From Chitinophagaceae bacterium (GTDB lineage: Bacteria; Bacteroidota; Bacteroidia; Chitinophagales; Chitinophagaceae): 14,541 nucleotides of DNA. A program made the position numbers and the translations under genes. The notes below the pieces were generated by a model. The model did not search any database. It saw nothing but the letters and a program-made list of their open reading frames with translations, and was not told the origin of the DNA. Positions 14,143-14,541 of this stretch are shown in pieces; position 1 is the first letter of the stretch, and each line of letters opens with the position of its first letter. The stretch spans positions 1 through 14,541 of the forward strand of contig JANYEU010000335.1 in NCBI GenBank assembly GCA_025362915.1, given 5' to 3'.

Positions 14143-14541
14143 ATGATTATGGATAATAAGACAGCTACACAAGAAAAGACTGACAAAATAGGACGGTACC
14201 TGATTACGGCAGCATTGCCTTATGCTAACGGATTGAAACACATTGGGCATTTGGCAGGGGCTTATTTACCCTCGGATATTTATGTACGCTATTTAAAAGC
14301 CCAAAAGAGGGATGTGGTCTTTGTGTGTGGCAGTGATGAACATGGTACGGCCATCCCTATTCAGGCAATGAAAGAAGGCACTACTGCGCAGGCCATCATT
14401 GATAAATATCACCCCATAATAGAGCAGAACTTTAAGGACTTGGGTATTGGTTTCGACATCTATCACCGTACATCTGCCCCATTACACCACGAAACTGCAC
14501 AAGAGTTCTTCTCTGTGTTGAATGATAATGGTGACCTTGAG
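14143..14541 (+). CDS. metG: Methionyl-tRNA synthetase, N-terminal part (3' cut by window end)
   Basis: 133 codons are visible, in frame to the last base. The enzyme charges tRNA-Met (including the initiator) with methionine in the cytosol. The class I signature is intact: RYLITAALPYANGLKHIGHL, with HIGH at residues 38-41, then the connective GAYLPSDIYVRYLK and the conserved CGSDEHGTAI. ATG codons at 14143 and 14149 are in frame and either may be used; the variable N-terminus (about 17 residues before GRYLITAA) is normal for the family. The KMSKS loop and tRNA-binding domain lie beyond the window. Confidence 0.96.
   Translation, partial: MIMDNKTATQEKTDKIGRYLITAALPYANGLKHIGHLAGAYLPSDIYVRYLKAQKRDVVFVCGSDEHGTAIPIQAMKEGTTAQAIIDKYHPIIEQNFKDLGIGFDIYHRTSAPLHHETAQEFFSVLNDNGDLE

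Overview
The window looks like a contig from a Bacteroidota bacterium, probably near Chitinophagaceae/Sphingobacteriia (inference). The grounds are AT-rich DNA, Bacteroidota-type promoters (TTG then TAnnTTTG), single-domain response regulators paired with kinases of the SHNLRSP type, a MetZ-type sulfhydrylase, and short inverted repeats between genes. The first ~215 bases do not fit: they are about 60% G+C by hand count with alphaproteobacterial-style codon use, and join the AT-rich remainder in frame inside the conserved H-box of a histidine kinase. Chimeric assembly, or less likely a real domain swap, should be suspected.

Layout. 3-2105: 3' part of a large hybrid histidine kinase (PAS end, HisKA, ATPase, two receivers, HPt). 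2106-3054: AT-rich intergenic DNA with a 41-bp direct repeat and one possible small protein on the minus strand. 3055-5030: two-gene operon of a sensor kinase with an ethylene-receptor-type membrane domain and a stand-alone receiver, overlapping by 4 nt. 5098-7611 (minus): LysE-like exporter, metZ with a clear terminator, and an OsmC-family protein. 7793-10052 (plus): CDF zinc exporter and a YhiN/HI0933-type flavoprotein. 10049-10726 (minus): higB-higA toxin-antitoxin pair with a dyad in its promoter. 10859-13428: small membrane protein, unknown lipoprotein (minus), a striking non-coding-looking array with an exact 21-bp period, and an unknown 236-aa protein directly behind it. 13590-13994: secreted Met/Gly-repeat protein (DUF6799-like). 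14143 to the end: start of metG.

Best candidates for something new: (1) the kinase at 3055, which keeps all seven residues known to be essential for ethylene binding in plant ETR1, at identical spacing; (2) the 21-bp phased array at about 12417-12690, with two identical GC-rich palindromes exactly nine periods apart and a heptad-like reading frame running towards the next gene; (3) two intergenic inverted repeats (7077-7185 and 8737-8811), each built from 7-bp units and each starting within about 15 nt of a stop codon. No rRNA, tRNA, CRISPR array or transposase gene was recognised.
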